A DNA stretch of 64,000 nt from NCBI GenBank assembly GCA_037783415.1, contig JAZGTN010000035.1:3596001-3660000 (forward strand). Reading direction: 5' to 3'. Shown here one piece after another: positions 35,301-46,108 of the stretch (the stretch's first letter is position 1; each line of letters opens with the position of its first letter). Source of the stretch: Leptasterias polaris. Lineage: Eukaryota > Echinodermata > Asteroidea > Forcipulatida > Asteriidae. The notes beneath the pieces were generated by a model. That model worked only from the letters and a program-made list of their open reading frames with translations. It did no database searches and had not been told where the DNA came from. A program made the position numbers and the translations under genes.

Positions 35301-38300
35301 AGACATTTCTTTTTGAAAGGTACTACTGATTTAAATTAATTTAAAATATGAATATTAAAGTCAATAAATATATCAATTTCTTAACAAATAATTAGATTAT
35401 CAAATAATGTTTTTAAACTGTTGTCTTTATACTTTTACAGTGTTTATGCAATTTTAAATGTTTAACAAGTTTTTTTTTGTGATTGTGGGTTTTTACGTCT
35501 TCATTGTGTGCTTTTACTGTATGGTATATAATTGATTAATTATTTGATTAACTGATTTACTGGTTTACTGCACATTTTGTTAAGATTTCCTGTACAGCGT
35601 TTTGAGATTTTATGTAAAACGCTACATCAAGAATAAATTATTATTATTATTACTATTATTATTATTAAATTGTATTATTTGGTTTTACCCATAATGTACA
35701 CCGATGTGTATTAAGCACTGTACATTCAGTACTTTCCTGATTCCTGTGAAAACAATCCACAGGCATAATAGTCTGGTGGGAATTGAACCCCGACTCTTTC
35801 CACTCTAGAGTAAACTGCCTGTGGGTTTTTGTTCACGAGAATTGGGAAAGTACTGAGTAAACAGTGCTTAAAGGCACTGAACACGTTTGGTAATTACTCA
35901 AAATATATATTAGCATAAAAACTTACTTGGTAACCAGCAACAGAGAGCTGTTGATAGTATAAAACATTGTGAGAAACCACTCCCTCTGAAGTAACGTACT
36001 TTTTGAGAAAAAGGTAACTTCTCACAAAAATAATAAAAGACTTCATGCATGAAGCCTTTTATTAGCATCTAAAAGCACACAAAATTGTGCAACAAGGGTG
36101 TTTTTTCTTTCTTTATTTTCTTGCAACTTCGATGACTGATTCAGCCCAAATTTTCACAGGTTTGTTATTTTATGCATATGTTGGGATACACCGAGTGACA
36201 ATACAGGTCTTTGATAATTACCAAACGTGTTCAGTGCCTTTAACACACATCAGTATATGGGTAAAACCAAATAAAATTCTTTCCCCGATGCAAAATGTCA
36301 ATTCCCTCATAAAGATGCCTTTTACTCAAGAAAAAATGCCTCGCGCTGTACAAGACAAAAAAGGTATAAAACAAAACTACCTGAAACCAAACAATTTTAT
36401 ATTTCTATTATTTTTAATGAATTCAATATTACAACCAAACAAACATTGGTTTGCCCAGAGACAAGCATCCAAATTTTAGCAGGGCTTTACTCACCAAAAT
36501 TGACGACATCAAATATCTTTATTGCTTTGTCGTTGGCTACAGTAGAAAGTAATGATCCGTCAACACTTACTGATATGCACTCTATTCTACCTAAAATATG
36601 AAACAGAAAAACAAAAATTAAAATTTTACCGCCATATGTTTAACAACTGAATGTGATAATTGAGAAATATTTTGATAAGCAAATCCACACGATTGAGCTT
36701 TTCCTAAATGGTGTGCTAGAATGCTATGTGAAAATAATGTTTGCATACAAAACAATCTATTTTTTTTATACTAACCGAGATGTGCTCTGAAATGCTTGAC
36801 AAACTCGATACCTTGATCCTGCTTCTTCCAGAATTTAACATGTCCATCACAACTTGCCGTCATAATGTAGTCTGTCCTGTAACAATTACAGAATAAAATG
36901 GTGACCAAATAAAAATGCAGCATCGAGATAAAAAGAGTCGCATTGAAACAAAATAGTTGCATCCCCTTAAAGGTAATCACTTTGCTGCCGCTTCCTAGGT
37001 TGTATCGTAAACTTAAGTGTGACCCTAGGCAACACTGCAGTTAAAGGTTGTATGGCACCCCGAAACAAAGATACGGACAAAATAGGGATACCGCCAACAT
37101 AGGGCTACATACATGTACATAGCTCAGTTGGTAGAGCGCCGGCTAGTTAATTCAGAAGTCGCTGTAGTAATTTTTTCTTTGTTCAACCCCAAATCAAATA
37201 GGCCTACAAAAGTTACCAACTCTTGTTAGGGGTAAATGTCACTAAATAAATAAAAATAAACGTTAAGGATTTTTATTGTTTCAGCTTGAGTCCCTCATGT
37301 ATCAGCACTTGTTAAAATTTACCTTCAGCTACTAAATCCATTTTCCTCCATTAAATTTAGATGTACATTCCCATTTTACCCGCCAAGGTTATAGCTATCA
37401 CATTGTTTATACCTGTACTTCCCTCACTTAAAAAACTGAAAAAACTGTTAAACATAAGGGACCTATGCAGTGTTCTCTGTTAACAGTGGTCTGCTGGCTG
37501 TATGCCAGTTAAAACACATGAGGACCAGTCAGAATCGGAACTCTCTCCAAGTGGTCCGGCTGACTAGTTCAGTGTTGAAAAGCTTCCCCGTTTCATTTAA
37601 AATTTTGAGTGAAAAAGCTGATTTGGGGTCGATCAAAGAAAAATTTACTAGAGCGGGATTTGAACCAATGGGATTCTAGCCCTATGTTGGCGGTCTCCCT
37701 ATTTTGTCAACATCTTCGTTGGGGGGTGGGTTATAGTGAAAAAAGCTAATGGCAGGACTACTTAAATGACCAGCTACGTGTAACTGGTCCAGCTGGCCAG
37801 TCACTAAAAAAGTTACGGGTAAACCCTGCCATGCTTTAGAAGATGCATTGCATACCAAAGAACTTAAAGGGAGTTTATACTTTTGGTAAATGTCAAAGAC
37901 CAGTATCCTCACTTGGTGTATCCCAACATATACATGAAACGACAAACCTGTGAAAGTTTAAGCTCAATCAGTCATTGCAATCACCAGAAAAAAGTGGGGA
38001 AAAACCTTAAGTGTTTTATTTCACTGTTTTCAAACATTGAGTTTTTGACTTATTATTGAGATCAAAACTAATTGTTTTACTCATTTCTCAAAAACTATAG
38101 CATTTAAAGCAAAAATATTTTAAAGGGAGTTTCCCATCATGACCATCTTTATACCACGTAAGTTATGTGTGAATCTGTGAACATTTATATTTTTTACCCT
38201 TACCAATACCAATGTTGCAAACACCTTTAAAGCTTCCAAAATCATTTAAACATTTACCCAGTCAGTTTCCCTTGTGGTTTATTATTTGATAGCTTCCAAA

Positions 38301-39887
38301 AATACATACACGTTTAAAATGTGTATTTAAAATCTGTCACATTGGAATCTTATTGTTGATGAGTGTATTACAGATGTACATTGTATGTTTTGATACATAC
38401 TACAATGTAGACTTGAGTCAGGTGGTCCCCTGCTGGGAATCCAAGCATACATGTACATCACAACTAAACTGGGGAGATTTGTGGATGTAGAAATAATAAA
38501 GCATAAGGTGAACTTACTTGCTGACCGCTACATGTGTTATAGTATCCCTATGCATGTAGCTTTTCTCATAAAGTTCTGCTGATGGAAGATTACTCAAGTA
38601 AATGTCTTCAAACTCAAGAACTGAAACACATTTAAAAAACAAAAAACAAAAAAAACAATATTTTTATTAAATTCATATCAATAAAATTTAATAAAATTTG
38701 TACTTGACATCTTTGAATTACTTCCATTGATGTTTTTAGAGCACGTCATTTTGGATTGATCCAAAATCATAAAATGGCTGCGCTCTTAAAACATCGATGG
38801 AAGTAATTCGGAGGTAATTGAACAATTATTACTTTAAATATCTTTTTAAAAGGCTATTTATTTAAACATCCAAAACACCCAGGGCAAGATAAGGTTCAAG
38901 TGAACACATTTAGCTGGTAAACCGTCGACCAGCCTAAAGGGAATGCGCCTTCAATTTTGTATCGCTTACGCGGCTTAGCTTAAGAAAAATTGGGCCCCCG
39001 ACGGTCTGACGTGTGGCCAAGGATTCAGAGAGACCTTGGCCACAAAAGTGGGGCCATTTCTAGATTAGCCCCACTTCACTTGTTTTATTATTGTTTGAAA
39101 AGGTTATGTTTAATTTAAACATCCAAAAGCTAAGACTGTTAGTGTTAATTCTCTGTAACAGTGTAAGCAAGGCTAAAAAGAGGTAGGTGAACACATATTT
39201 AGTTAGCTTGTTTAAACCGCCGACCAGTCCGTAGGAATGCGCTTTCAATTTGTTATTGCTTAGCTTCACACAAAATGGGCCCCGACGTGTGGCCAAGGAT
39301 TAAGCTTGGCCACAAAAGTAAGTAAGTGGGGCTATTTCTAGGAAATATTAACTTAATTAATTATTAGAAATAGAAAAAATTAGAAAAAGAAGTACCCGAG
39401 ATCGCTCCTGAAAATGACATCTGCTGCTGATGATGAGTGAGGGAATTTGTACAAAAACAATAGCATTTAAGACTAAGCTTTAGTTTGTGTTAAATAAGTA
39501 GACAGTACAAAGCATATTTAGTATCATTATGCACAAACAAGAGTTATGAACTCCAGTCTGAAGTTCATCTTCACTTATTTATTATCCACACTGCAATTCA
39601 TTTAATGAAAAATTAAAATAATTCGGGGTATTCGGACCGGAACGTGAAGGTTTTGGGCCAGACTATCCCATTAATGGCTATACCGTATTACTAATTCTTA
39701 AAGAGGGGTCTTGGTACCACGCGTGTGTGTAATCTGTTTTTCGTTGGGATGTTCGTTACTTACTTTTCCTTTTCTTGGGTTTAACTGCTTCAGCTGGCAT
39801 TGGTCCTATCCATTCTTCATCTTCCCCTTCGTCTTCCTCAATTCGACGTTTCCCTCCTGAAACTTCCTTTGCTTTTGGCGATTCCAT
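26063..39887 (-). CDS. PPWD1: PPWD1: WD40-repeat cyclophilin (622 aa, 16 exons)
   Basis: Transcript order: 39887-39764 (ATG), 38620-38518, 36876-36776, 36590-36495, 35170-35083, 34507-34402, 33384-33241, 31987-31913, 31293-31119, 30725-30628, 30159-29960, 29525-29459, 28897-28815, 26955-26843, 26653-26502, 26206-26063 (TAG). Lengths sum to 623 codons and every phase matches. The N-terminus is acidic ([14 protein letters not shown]), then come WD40 blades ([57 protein letters not shown]) and the signature [19 protein letters not shown]. The C-terminal cyclophilin has [14 protein letters not shown] (catalytic Arg), [15 protein letters not shown] and [11 protein letters not shown] (Trp and His kept), so prolyl isomerase activity is expected. 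Human PPWD1 (646 aa) is a spliceosome-associated nuclear protein. Its introns hold most of the palindromic elements listed below. Confidence 0.97.
27038..27148. repeat. Short inverted repeat around 'ttggcggctacgg'
   Basis: AATTGGCGGCTACGGC at the left pairs with GCCGTAACCATAGCCGCCAATT at the right, across a 60-bp loop. In a PPWD1 intron. Confidence 0.65.
27424..27800. mobile_element. Diverged copy of the palindromic MITE at 33440
   Basis: Shares CAAGCTTCTGTATAGTAACC, GTGCCATTGTGCCATACA, ATTCAGAATTGTGTATGGGTG and GTCACTTGTGACTAA with the 33440-33804 element, in the same order as that element's reverse complement. The left arm is incomplete, so this is a truncated family member. Confidence 0.6.
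27835..28155. mobile_element. Palindromic MITE with about 155-bp arms
   Basis: Left arm begins CGAGTTGGTCTATGAAAAGC and the right arm ends GCTTTTCATAGACCAACTCG. Inner matches include CCTCGAAATTGCGTGGTTTT, ACACGGTCGGC and GTAGAATACAAT. The centre is near 28000. The whole element would fold into one hairpin. Noncoding, in the PPWD1 intron between exons 28815-28897 and 26843-26955. Confidence 0.85.
29090..29300. repeat. Degenerate 21-22-bp minisatellite
   Basis: About ten copies of a unit like GTGAATGCGAAACAACGTAGT; the middle three are nearly identical and the outer ones diverge (GTGAATCTGTAATAACG and similar). In a PPWD1 intron just above exon 28897-28815. Confidence 0.8.
29730..29945. repeat. 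Dispersed 'gaccagctgactggtcc' repeat
   Basis: Contains CTGACTGGTCC and GGCTAGTCACTG motifs also present at 4140-4190 and 37470-37835, together with GTTGAAAAGC and CAGTTAAAACAC-like pieces. Family unknown; no coding capacity. Confidence 0.5.
30850..30943. repeat. Perfect 47-bp tandem duplication
   Basis: Units 30850-30896 and 30897-30943 are the same 47-bp sequence beginning GTAGCAAAATC. Recent event inside a PPWD1 intron. Confidence 0.9.
32430..32810. repeat. Element with inverted ends 'cagggctcgaattt'
   Basis: CAGGGCTCGAATTTGG near 32431 is mirrored by AAAATTTGAGCCCTG near 32790-32806, and internal CTGGACCAGAC pairs with TGGTCCAGTG. About 380 bp, noncoding, PPWD1 intron. Confidence 0.55.
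33440..33804. mobile_element. Palindromic MITE, arms about 115-135 bp, perfect outer part
   Basis: Outer ends AATAAGCCATTTGCGAGTTA and its exact reverse complement. The first 115 or so bp of each arm look identical, so both strands start with the same open frame. The central spacer (about 33576-33668) is unique and includes ATACACAATTCTGAATGG. Near-perfect arms indicate recent origin or arm conversion. Located in a PPWD1 intron, 55 bp upstream (transcript sense) of exon 33384-33241. Confidence 0.9.
34693..35002. mobile_element. MITE with 'taaccctttagagacca' inverted ends
   Basis: TTAACCCTTTAGAGACCATA at the left and AATGGTCTCTAAAGGGTTTA at the right are inverted repeats around a roughly 270-bp noncoding interior with GCGGCC-rich left part. 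PPWD1 intron. Confidence 0.75.
35684..36275. mobile_element. Outer element interrupted by an inner MITE
   Basis: GGTTTTACCCATAATGTACA at 35691 is mirrored by ATATGGGTAAAACC ending about 36268, and AAGCACTGTACATTCAGTAC-type pieces sit inside. The inner MITE (35866-36245) lies within it, so the outer element is older. PPWD1 intron. Confidence 0.65.
35866..36245. mobile_element. Palindromic MITE 'aaaggcactgaacac'
   Basis: Terminal inverted repeats AAAGGCACTGAACACGTTTG at the left and CAAACGTGTTCAGTGCCTTT at the right. The interior contains ACTTCATGCATGAAGCC, a self-complementary centre, flanked by AAAATAATAAAAG and CTTTTATTAGC. Related pieces are at 8715-9030 and 37868-38170, so it is a repeated family. 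Confidence 0.85.
37090..37200 (+). mobile_element. tRNA-derived SINE (family 2), plus strand
   Basis: A box TAGCTCAGTTGGTAGAGCG at 37120-37138, preceded by CGCCAACATAGGGCTA and followed by TTTCTTTGTTCAACCCC, the same modules as the minus-strand copies at 3815 and 37622 but with the B-box region rearranged. Confidence 0.65.
37470..37835. repeat. Dispersed 'gaccagctgactggtcc' repeat split by a SINE
   Basis: Left half to about 37620 and right half from 37735 together match the order seen at 29730-29945. The interruption is the SINE at 37622-37738. Contains CTGGCTGTATGCCAGTTAAA and CTGGTCCAGCTGGCCAGTCA. Confidence 0.6.
37622..37738 (-). mobile_element. tRNA-derived SINE (family 2) inserted in another repeat
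   Basis: Minus-strand B box GGTTCAAATCC and tail AAATTTTTCTTTGATCGACC. It is bracketed by imperfect copies of GTGAAAAAGCTGAT (37610) and GTGAAAAAAGCTAAT (37737), which read as a target-site duplication. Confidence 0.65.
37868..38170. mobile_element. MITE fragment related to 35866-36245
   Basis: Starts GGGAGTTTATACTTTTGGTA and contains TGTCAAAGACCAGTATCCTC, TGTATCCCAACATATACATG and TTTCTCAAAAACTATAGC, matching one end and body of the palindromic MITE family. The right terminus is not clear. Confidence 0.55.
38710..38815. repeat. Hairpin with 'gaattacttccattgatgtttt' arms
   Basis: About 47-bp inverted arms, GAATTACTTCCATTGATG against CATCGATGGAAGTAATTC, plus TCATTTTGGATTGATCC / CCAAAATCATAAAATGG inner pairs. 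PPWD1 first-half intron. Confidence 0.75.
38860..39350. repeat. Diverged tandem duplication, unit about 240 bp
   Basis: Unit 1 (38860-39075) and unit 2 (39105-39345) share TTTAAACATCCAAAA, GGTGAACACAT, CGACCAG, AATGCGC, ATGGGCCCCGACG, TGTGGCCAAGGATT and CTTGGCCACAAAAG in the same order. First intron of PPWD1. Confidence 0.7.
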
Positions 39888-41473
39888 CTTGTGCCAAAAT
39901 TACTGTCTAGTGCATCAACACATTTGATGGATCAGACGCGCCAGGTCGATCGCTACTCGACTCGTGAATAAGGATCACACAGCAGCAAGATGAACACATT
40001 TTGACTTGACATAGTCCTTCCAGCATTTCTCTTGTGGCTGCAATGTGACGCGAGTGGAATACCTACGTATGGCACCGCGTGTAGAGCAGGCTGGTTCTAA
40101 GTTGCTCTATTGGAATTATCAACACCGGCGAAGTTGTTTTGTGAAAATTGAATTTTTCTGTTTGTTAAAACTCTCCCTTATCTTAAAGTCATTGGCAATA
40201 AAAACCTATTGGTTCGAAGCCTACAGAAACTTTTCACTTCGAAGTTTTGTTGTTATGTAGACATAAATCTTTTTTTTTTATCTGAGAAACGTTTCTGTCA
40301 GAAACGCTTCTCAGATCATGGAGGTAAGACTACCTCCATGCTCAGATTGTGTATTCCTATATTTATAGACGATGTGACCTGTGACATCACATGTTTACAA
40401 AAGAGCCACAAAGCCTGGACTTCCTGCAGGCACATTTGTACACAGATCAATGGAAGAATACAACAAATCTTATGTTTTATGGAGATTGCACTGTCGGATT
40501 TTTCTCAACTTTTGATATGAAGAAAGGGGGGACATCTCAAAAACTGGACAGCTGTTGCTTTTGTAAATTTTGAATTTATGTGAAAATTATGACACAAAAT
40601 GAAAATTTTCCCATATAGCCTGTATTGAGTATCTTGCCGGCGGCAGGACCGGAAACGCTTTAAAATGTACAAGGTCACCACTCTGTAAACAAATGTAACA
40701 TGGTCTATAGCCCAGGGATTATTCTTCCTACGTGGACATATTTGCTCCGGATTTTCTGCGATATCTCAAAAACGCAAATACTTTTTGGAATGAAATTTAG
40801 GCTCGGGTTAGTTTTATTGATGTATAAACATTTTTCAAACAATAAATCGAACGCTTCCAAAAACCAAAGGTATACTTTGCCTTTAAAGACCACGAGTCCC
40901 TTTGCTGCTTTTTAATTCACTGCCGTGCGTATGGAGTGTATACTCAGTCATAGCTTAAATTTATTGTTTAATGTCAGACTCCAACTAATTGACTTTGTTG
41001 GAGCATGCTGGAGTCTGTGCGATGTGTAAAACACGGTCAAAAGCAGTTTAAAAAGGGATCAGTTGGGTGTATTTCTCAGCTGATTTGTATGTATTATCAT
41101 GGATGAAGGATTCCTCCATTACACACGAAGTGCCAAAGAGAAGCTCAAGACTTTTAGTTTTCAAAACAACGGATTAACACTTGTGAATCTTTTGTTGTAC
41201 TAGTTTACCCTACCAAAATACAAAAACGCTTCTTATGGAGTTTAAGCTCAAAGAATTGTAGCGAGTTTATTTATTACTGCTGTCATCCTCGTTCTCATAA
41301 GCGCTGTGCCGTCCCCTGTATTGACTAACGTAATTACCAGGGTGACAAAATACATTCCGAGGTAATGGAGTCGAGGCTGCTTTTATGCCTGATCCGGGCT
41401 AGTCTTGGTGCAAGACGTCCCTGTTCTGTATTTCCACGATCCGCCCCATTACAAATTGCCGCCAATAGAGGGC
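39888..41473. other. Upstream flank of PPWD1
   Basis: Presumed PPWD1 promoter just above 39887, then AT-rich sequence without exons. It has hairpins at 40285-40315 (CTGAGAAACGTTTCTG / CAGAAACGCTTCTCAG) and 40318-40345, and a TAGACGATGTGACC motif at 40368 matching the end of the MITE at 61071-61275. Confidence 0.45.
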
Positions 41474-41498
41474 GCTATCATTCCACGAACCCGCTATA

Positions 41499-41978
41499 GG
41501 GTGCACCACACTAAATAAGCCAGAATTAATGCGCCAAGCTACTTATCATAATTTGTAAACCCACAACTTATTTTTAATTATAACGTTTTGGGGGTCATGC
41601 AATTAATAGATTGTGTAAATATAAAAATCTATCACAACCTGGGGGTTCTGTGCTTCAACTTTTGAGGAGACTTGATAAATTTAGGCGTTAAAGTTGGCCC
41701 TATTTGACCGGGGAAGTGGAGAAGTGCTTCACGAAAACTGGCAGCAAGTCGGTTTTGGAAAAAAATAAAAAATCGTGTTTTTTTCTTCTGGGGTAGTTAG
41801 CAAAAATTCCAAACGGCTGACCTGCCAAAAATTGAAAAGAATTCTGAAGTTTAGTTGTCCGGAAATATGTCTGATTGGTTTTCAAGAGGCTGAGAGACTT
41901 ACACGATTTTTTGAGTATTTTTGAATAATTATCATTTAGCATTGGTTCCTATGGGAGATCATTTAGAGGGGTGCGCCC
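41499..41978. repeat. 480-bp direct repeat R1
   Basis: Begins GGGTGCACCACACTAAATAA and ends AGAGGGGTGCGCCC, imperfect inverted ends. Flanked on both sides by TATA. Nearly identical to R2 and R3. It contains an 80-codon open frame on the minus strand present in all copies, but no gene signature. Confidence 0.85.
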
Positions 41979-42567
41979 TATATATACAACATGGTGGCGC
42001 CCTTGCAGCCATTTTTGTTGGGATTTAAACATGTCTGCCGTTTGTTTACAATTGCAGGCGTGACAGAAATGAGTTGTTTGAGACTTCTTTCGTCAGTTAT
42101 CGCCGTTTTTTTTTATTGTTCGTGAAAACATCACTCCTCTGGCTGCAAACAGTAATTATAATAAAATATAGATAGCAATAACATTGTCACTTGTTAACAG
42201 AATAATTCAACGTTTTCAAAGAGTGGCTTGCTTTTTTTTTAGGCATCCTATTCCTACACACTTAACAGTCAGTATACAGTGTGTAAGACGGGACAAACTA
42301 CGATCGACGGTACGACTATCGTGTATGACTATTTGATGAGACTGTGATGGTAAGTCACTTTCAAGAAAATCATGGGTCAACAGCGGCTGGTTGCTTCCTC
42401 AATTAGGAAGAAATAAACATGTTGTAAACATCATCATCATCATACATTACATGGCATGGTTGGTATTAACTAATAACTGAACAAGAAGAGTGGGGGAGGT
42501 GTAAACATTGCATTATTATGAATGTCAAGTTTCCGGAAAAGTCAAGTGATTCAATTAGAGTTACACT

Positions 42568-44710
42568 CTATCGGTTTTTCCATTTTGAGAACATTCTGCT
42601 GTAATTGTGCTCCTTGTGAATCTTTGGCCCCTCATAGTTATACGATGAGTTAGTGTCCTGTGACTTTGGATTTAGTTGGCCAGGTTGATACAAATTTTTT
42701 TTAGCATAGTAAGTGTGATATCGTTCAGCTCGACACTGTGCTCGTCGCTTTTTGTAGATCTTTCCCATAACACGTTTTTTGTGATATTGTTGTTTTTTGT
42801 CCATTGCATCGAGGGCTTTTGCAGCGGGTGATCCAGCAGTAATGGGGCAATGAGTTGCCTCACACTTTTTGATAATAGAGTTTGCATGTTGGTTGTTCAC
42901 CAGATGGATGGCGCTGTGATCTCTTGAAGCTCCGTTCCTTGAAAAGGTTAGTGTTCCTTTTGGATTTGTCATGGCGTAGGCATGATTCATGGATTCAGAC
43001 TTCTGGGAACTTGTTCTGTACTTGGTTCTCTCTATCGCTTCGTCTCCTATGCGTTTTTCCAAAATTGTTTTAAAGATTTCCTCATCTTTAGATGTTAAAA
43101 TAAATCTGCCGCGGACATAGCGAGAGAGGTATGGGTACTTGTATTTACCGTTGCAAACATGAGAATTTTGTTTGCATTTCTCATGGTCTCCCATGTAGCA
43201 GTTCGGAATTGCATCAATCGCCTTTGCAGCCAGTCTTTTCATGCTTGCTGTGTCATTTCCGCATTTAATGGAAATATGGTGTGCCTCAGCCTGTGCTCTG
43301 TGACTCACGTCATCAGCAAATCGGTCCTGTACTCTGTTTCGGTCTCTTGCACTGTTCCCAGGGAACATGTCACTGCTAAAGTTTGCTCGGCTGACTGCCG
43401 CACAAAGCGAGCGGTTCAAGTGGGATGGGTCCAGCAGACTTTCCATTTCCTTTCCCGTTCTTCTTCTCATGACAGAATTCATTCCTTTTGCTAGACAGCC
43501 GTCAGCGTCTGTTGTTATTCTATCCACAAGAACTGGTTCCGTGCACTCCAAAAGTTTAGTCGCACATCGAACACCCCCTTCTCTCTCATCTCCCATATTG
43601 AAATGCGCTGGACGAGTAGCTGTGCACTTGTCGCCGTGCTTAGCGGATGTGCATTGTTGACCGAATGATGATGGTGACATTTCACCACTTTTACAAAGCT
43701 TGTTTTCTTGATGGTACATTATAACAAACTTTGAAGTAGTTGCGTTCTCGCACACGGTGTCTCTTGTCTGTGTTGCAGGAACAAATGGGGTTTTTTTCCT
43801 ACAGTTGCGCAGGGGATTATTATACTGCCTGTCCATTTCAACTGCAATTGGACTTTCTCGTTCAAAGCCTTAGAGCTCACGGATGTCTTTCACTAGTTTC
43901 CTCTTGTCTGCCATGTCTCTGATATTTTCATTTTTGATAATTTCACCACATTTGTTCGAAATTTTTTGCAGCCCACTAGTGGATGGTACAGCTGTGTCCA
44001 TTGATGTCAAGAGCCTCCTCGCACCTGCGGTTGCAATGCCAGTGTTCTGCAGGCCAACTTGGAAAGACATGTTTGGGGTTGCAGTGCGTCGTCCCCGCTT
44101 CCTACCCTCGTTAGCTATCTCACTGTAAAGTTTTGTCTTTTGTGTTTTAAAACCACACTTTTTGCAGGACATTACCTCTGAGACGGCTAAACCTCTACGC
44201 TCTTCTGCCTCAGCCAATAGTTTAGGTTGACCATCACACTTAGGATGTGTTTGTTGATGATCAAGTACAGCTTGTGCACCCAGCTCTAGAGCTGAGTTGA
44301 TGTCTACAAAACGATAACCTCCTCCTTGGTGATCAGTTCCTCTCTTGGGCAGTGGCTGGCCACATTTGTTGGCTATTGGGATCACTCCCTTGAGCTGGAT
44401 CTTTGTCAACTGGAGCCATTTCTACAACTTTTGGGCGAAGGAGCATCACATTTCTGCGGTTGTCTTGTTCCATCTGTGCTGCAATGTGGCAGAAATCTCC
44501 TCGCTCTGTATTTGGGGCGGCTAAACTCAACTGCTGATGGGTTGGCCTGACATACCGTGGTGTAGGTATACTTTGAGTTTCACTGCCTTTGTCTTGTAGT
44601 GAATTAAATTTATTTTTCGGCTTGAACCAAGTTTTTTGCATCTTGAAAATGCCGCGTCTAGCTCTACCCATTTTTATGGCAATGGATTTGTTACAAACAT
44701 TGAATGGCAT
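42568..44710 (-). pseudogene. Mutator-like DDE transposase, one frameshift and one in-frame stop
   Basis: Three consecutive minus-strand segments. 44710-44333 opens with an ATG and a basic MGRARRGIFKMQK stretch. 44409-43870 (a different frame, so a frameshift lies in the overlap) has GYRFVDINSALE, a zinc-like CKKCGF pair and QVGLQNTGIATAG. 43836-42568 is in the same frame as the previous one, separated only by TAA at 43872-43870 and 11 sense codons. The last part contains candidate catalytic acidic residues in VEMDRQYNN, TTDADG and SQKSESMNH, plus a Lys/Arg-rich C-terminus. The architecture (GYR..D start, CxxC pair, D...D...E) resembles the Mutator-like transposases common in cnidarian and echinoderm genomes, by memory. 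With two lesions it is probably recently inactivated, or one break could be an unrecognised intron. Confidence 0.6.
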
Positions 44711-45246
44711 CCATCATAAGTGATCTCACATTAGTTGTGGTCTAAAGCAAAAATACTTTTAGAGTTCTCCCGATGCACAAGCTAGCTATCAGGGCCGACA
44801 CTACGCTGAACGCACAAATTTCGGCCGATATGCCAAAATATTTTTATTTTTTTTATTTTTTTATTTTTTTTCAATTTCAGATAAATTTCACAAAAATTCA
44901 TCAAGATAAAACCATTGCCAATGCTCCATATTGGACAGTAGGACCTGTGAAAAGGCCCCCATCCCAGGGGAATTGTCTAAGATAATAGCCATCTGTTTCT
45001 GGATAGAGTTATAACTTGTCCCCATCAACCAGAAACAATCATAATGGTTTGGCCTTTTTCAACATGCCCCGCCCACGCCCCGCCCACCCTTTCCCCTTTT
45101 ACCCCGTTCCAGAGGTAGAATAAAATTTGAAAGGGCAGTTAAATGTACAAAAAGTGACCTATGTGTTTTCTAAATTTTATAAAGCTCCCCATTTTAGACT
45201 AATATGAATGCATGGTTAGAAAAATTTAAGGGAAAGCAAAATGTGC

Positions 45247-45266
45247 CCCCCCCCCCCCCCCCCCCG
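45247..45266. repeat. Poly-C tract
   Basis: Run of about 20 C inside the transposon, between the transposase gene and the right-hand direct repeats. Confidence 0.9.
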
Positions 45267-45624
45267 GCCAGCCCCCTTCCATTTTTACAGCTTGTTCATG
45301 CCAATTAACCCCTTCTTAATGATTAATTAAATAACTTGTAAGGTTTTTATGATCCTGTGATAAAAAAAGAGACATGTTAATAACTTTTTGAGTGAGGACT
45401 TGGATATAACTTCTGACTTGTCCTTAGAATGTACACAGTGTGTCGTGCAGGTTTTTCTTCTCGCATTGCTTAGAGTACATGTAAATGCTCCAACATGTTG
45501 GACCTTGTTGTAGACGAACGCAATAACATTTCACTTTTTTTTTTTCAGATATCAAGTCAGTGACTTATTCTCAACAATTTAAGCATAATTTTTTAACCAT
45601 AAAGAATAATTAAGTGCCCTTATA

Positions 45625-46104
45625 GGGTGCACCACACTAAATAAGCCAGAATTAATGCGCCAAGCTACTTATCATAATTTGTAAACCCACAACTTATTTT
45701 TAATTATAACGTTTTGGGGGTCATGCAATTAATAGATTGTGTAAATATAAAAATCTATCACAACCTGGGGGTTCTGTGCTTCAACTTTTGAGGAGACTTG
45801 ATAAATTTAGGCGTTAAAGTTGGCCCTATTTGACCGGGGAAGTGGAGAAGTGCTTCACGAAAACTGGCAGCAAGTCGGTTTTGGAAAAAAATAAAAAATC
45901 GTGTTTTTTTCTTCTGGGGTAGTTAGCAAAAATTCCAAACGGCTGACCTGCCAAAAATTGAAAAGAATTCTGAAGTTTAGTTGTCCGGAAATATGTCTGA
46001 TTGGTTTTCAAGAGGCTGAGAGACTTACACGATTTTTTGAGTATTTTTGAATAATTATCATTTAGCATTGGTTCCTATGGGAGATCATTTAGAGGGGTGC
46101 GCCC
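45625..46104. repeat. 480-bp direct repeat R2
   Basis: Essentially identical to R1 (41499-41978). Preceded by TATA, followed by CTAT and immediately by R3. Confidence 0.85.
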
Positions 46105-46108
46105 CTAT

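Noticed and set aside
37115..37190. tRNA gene on the plus strand
   Set aside because: Good A box, but no proper B box at the right spacing, and modules match the SINE family.
41700..41942. 80-codon frame repeated identically at 45826-46068 and 46310-46552
   Set aside because: The three copies are the same noncoding 480-bp repeat. The frame lies in low-complexity AT-rich sequence and matches no domain, so I count it as incidental.
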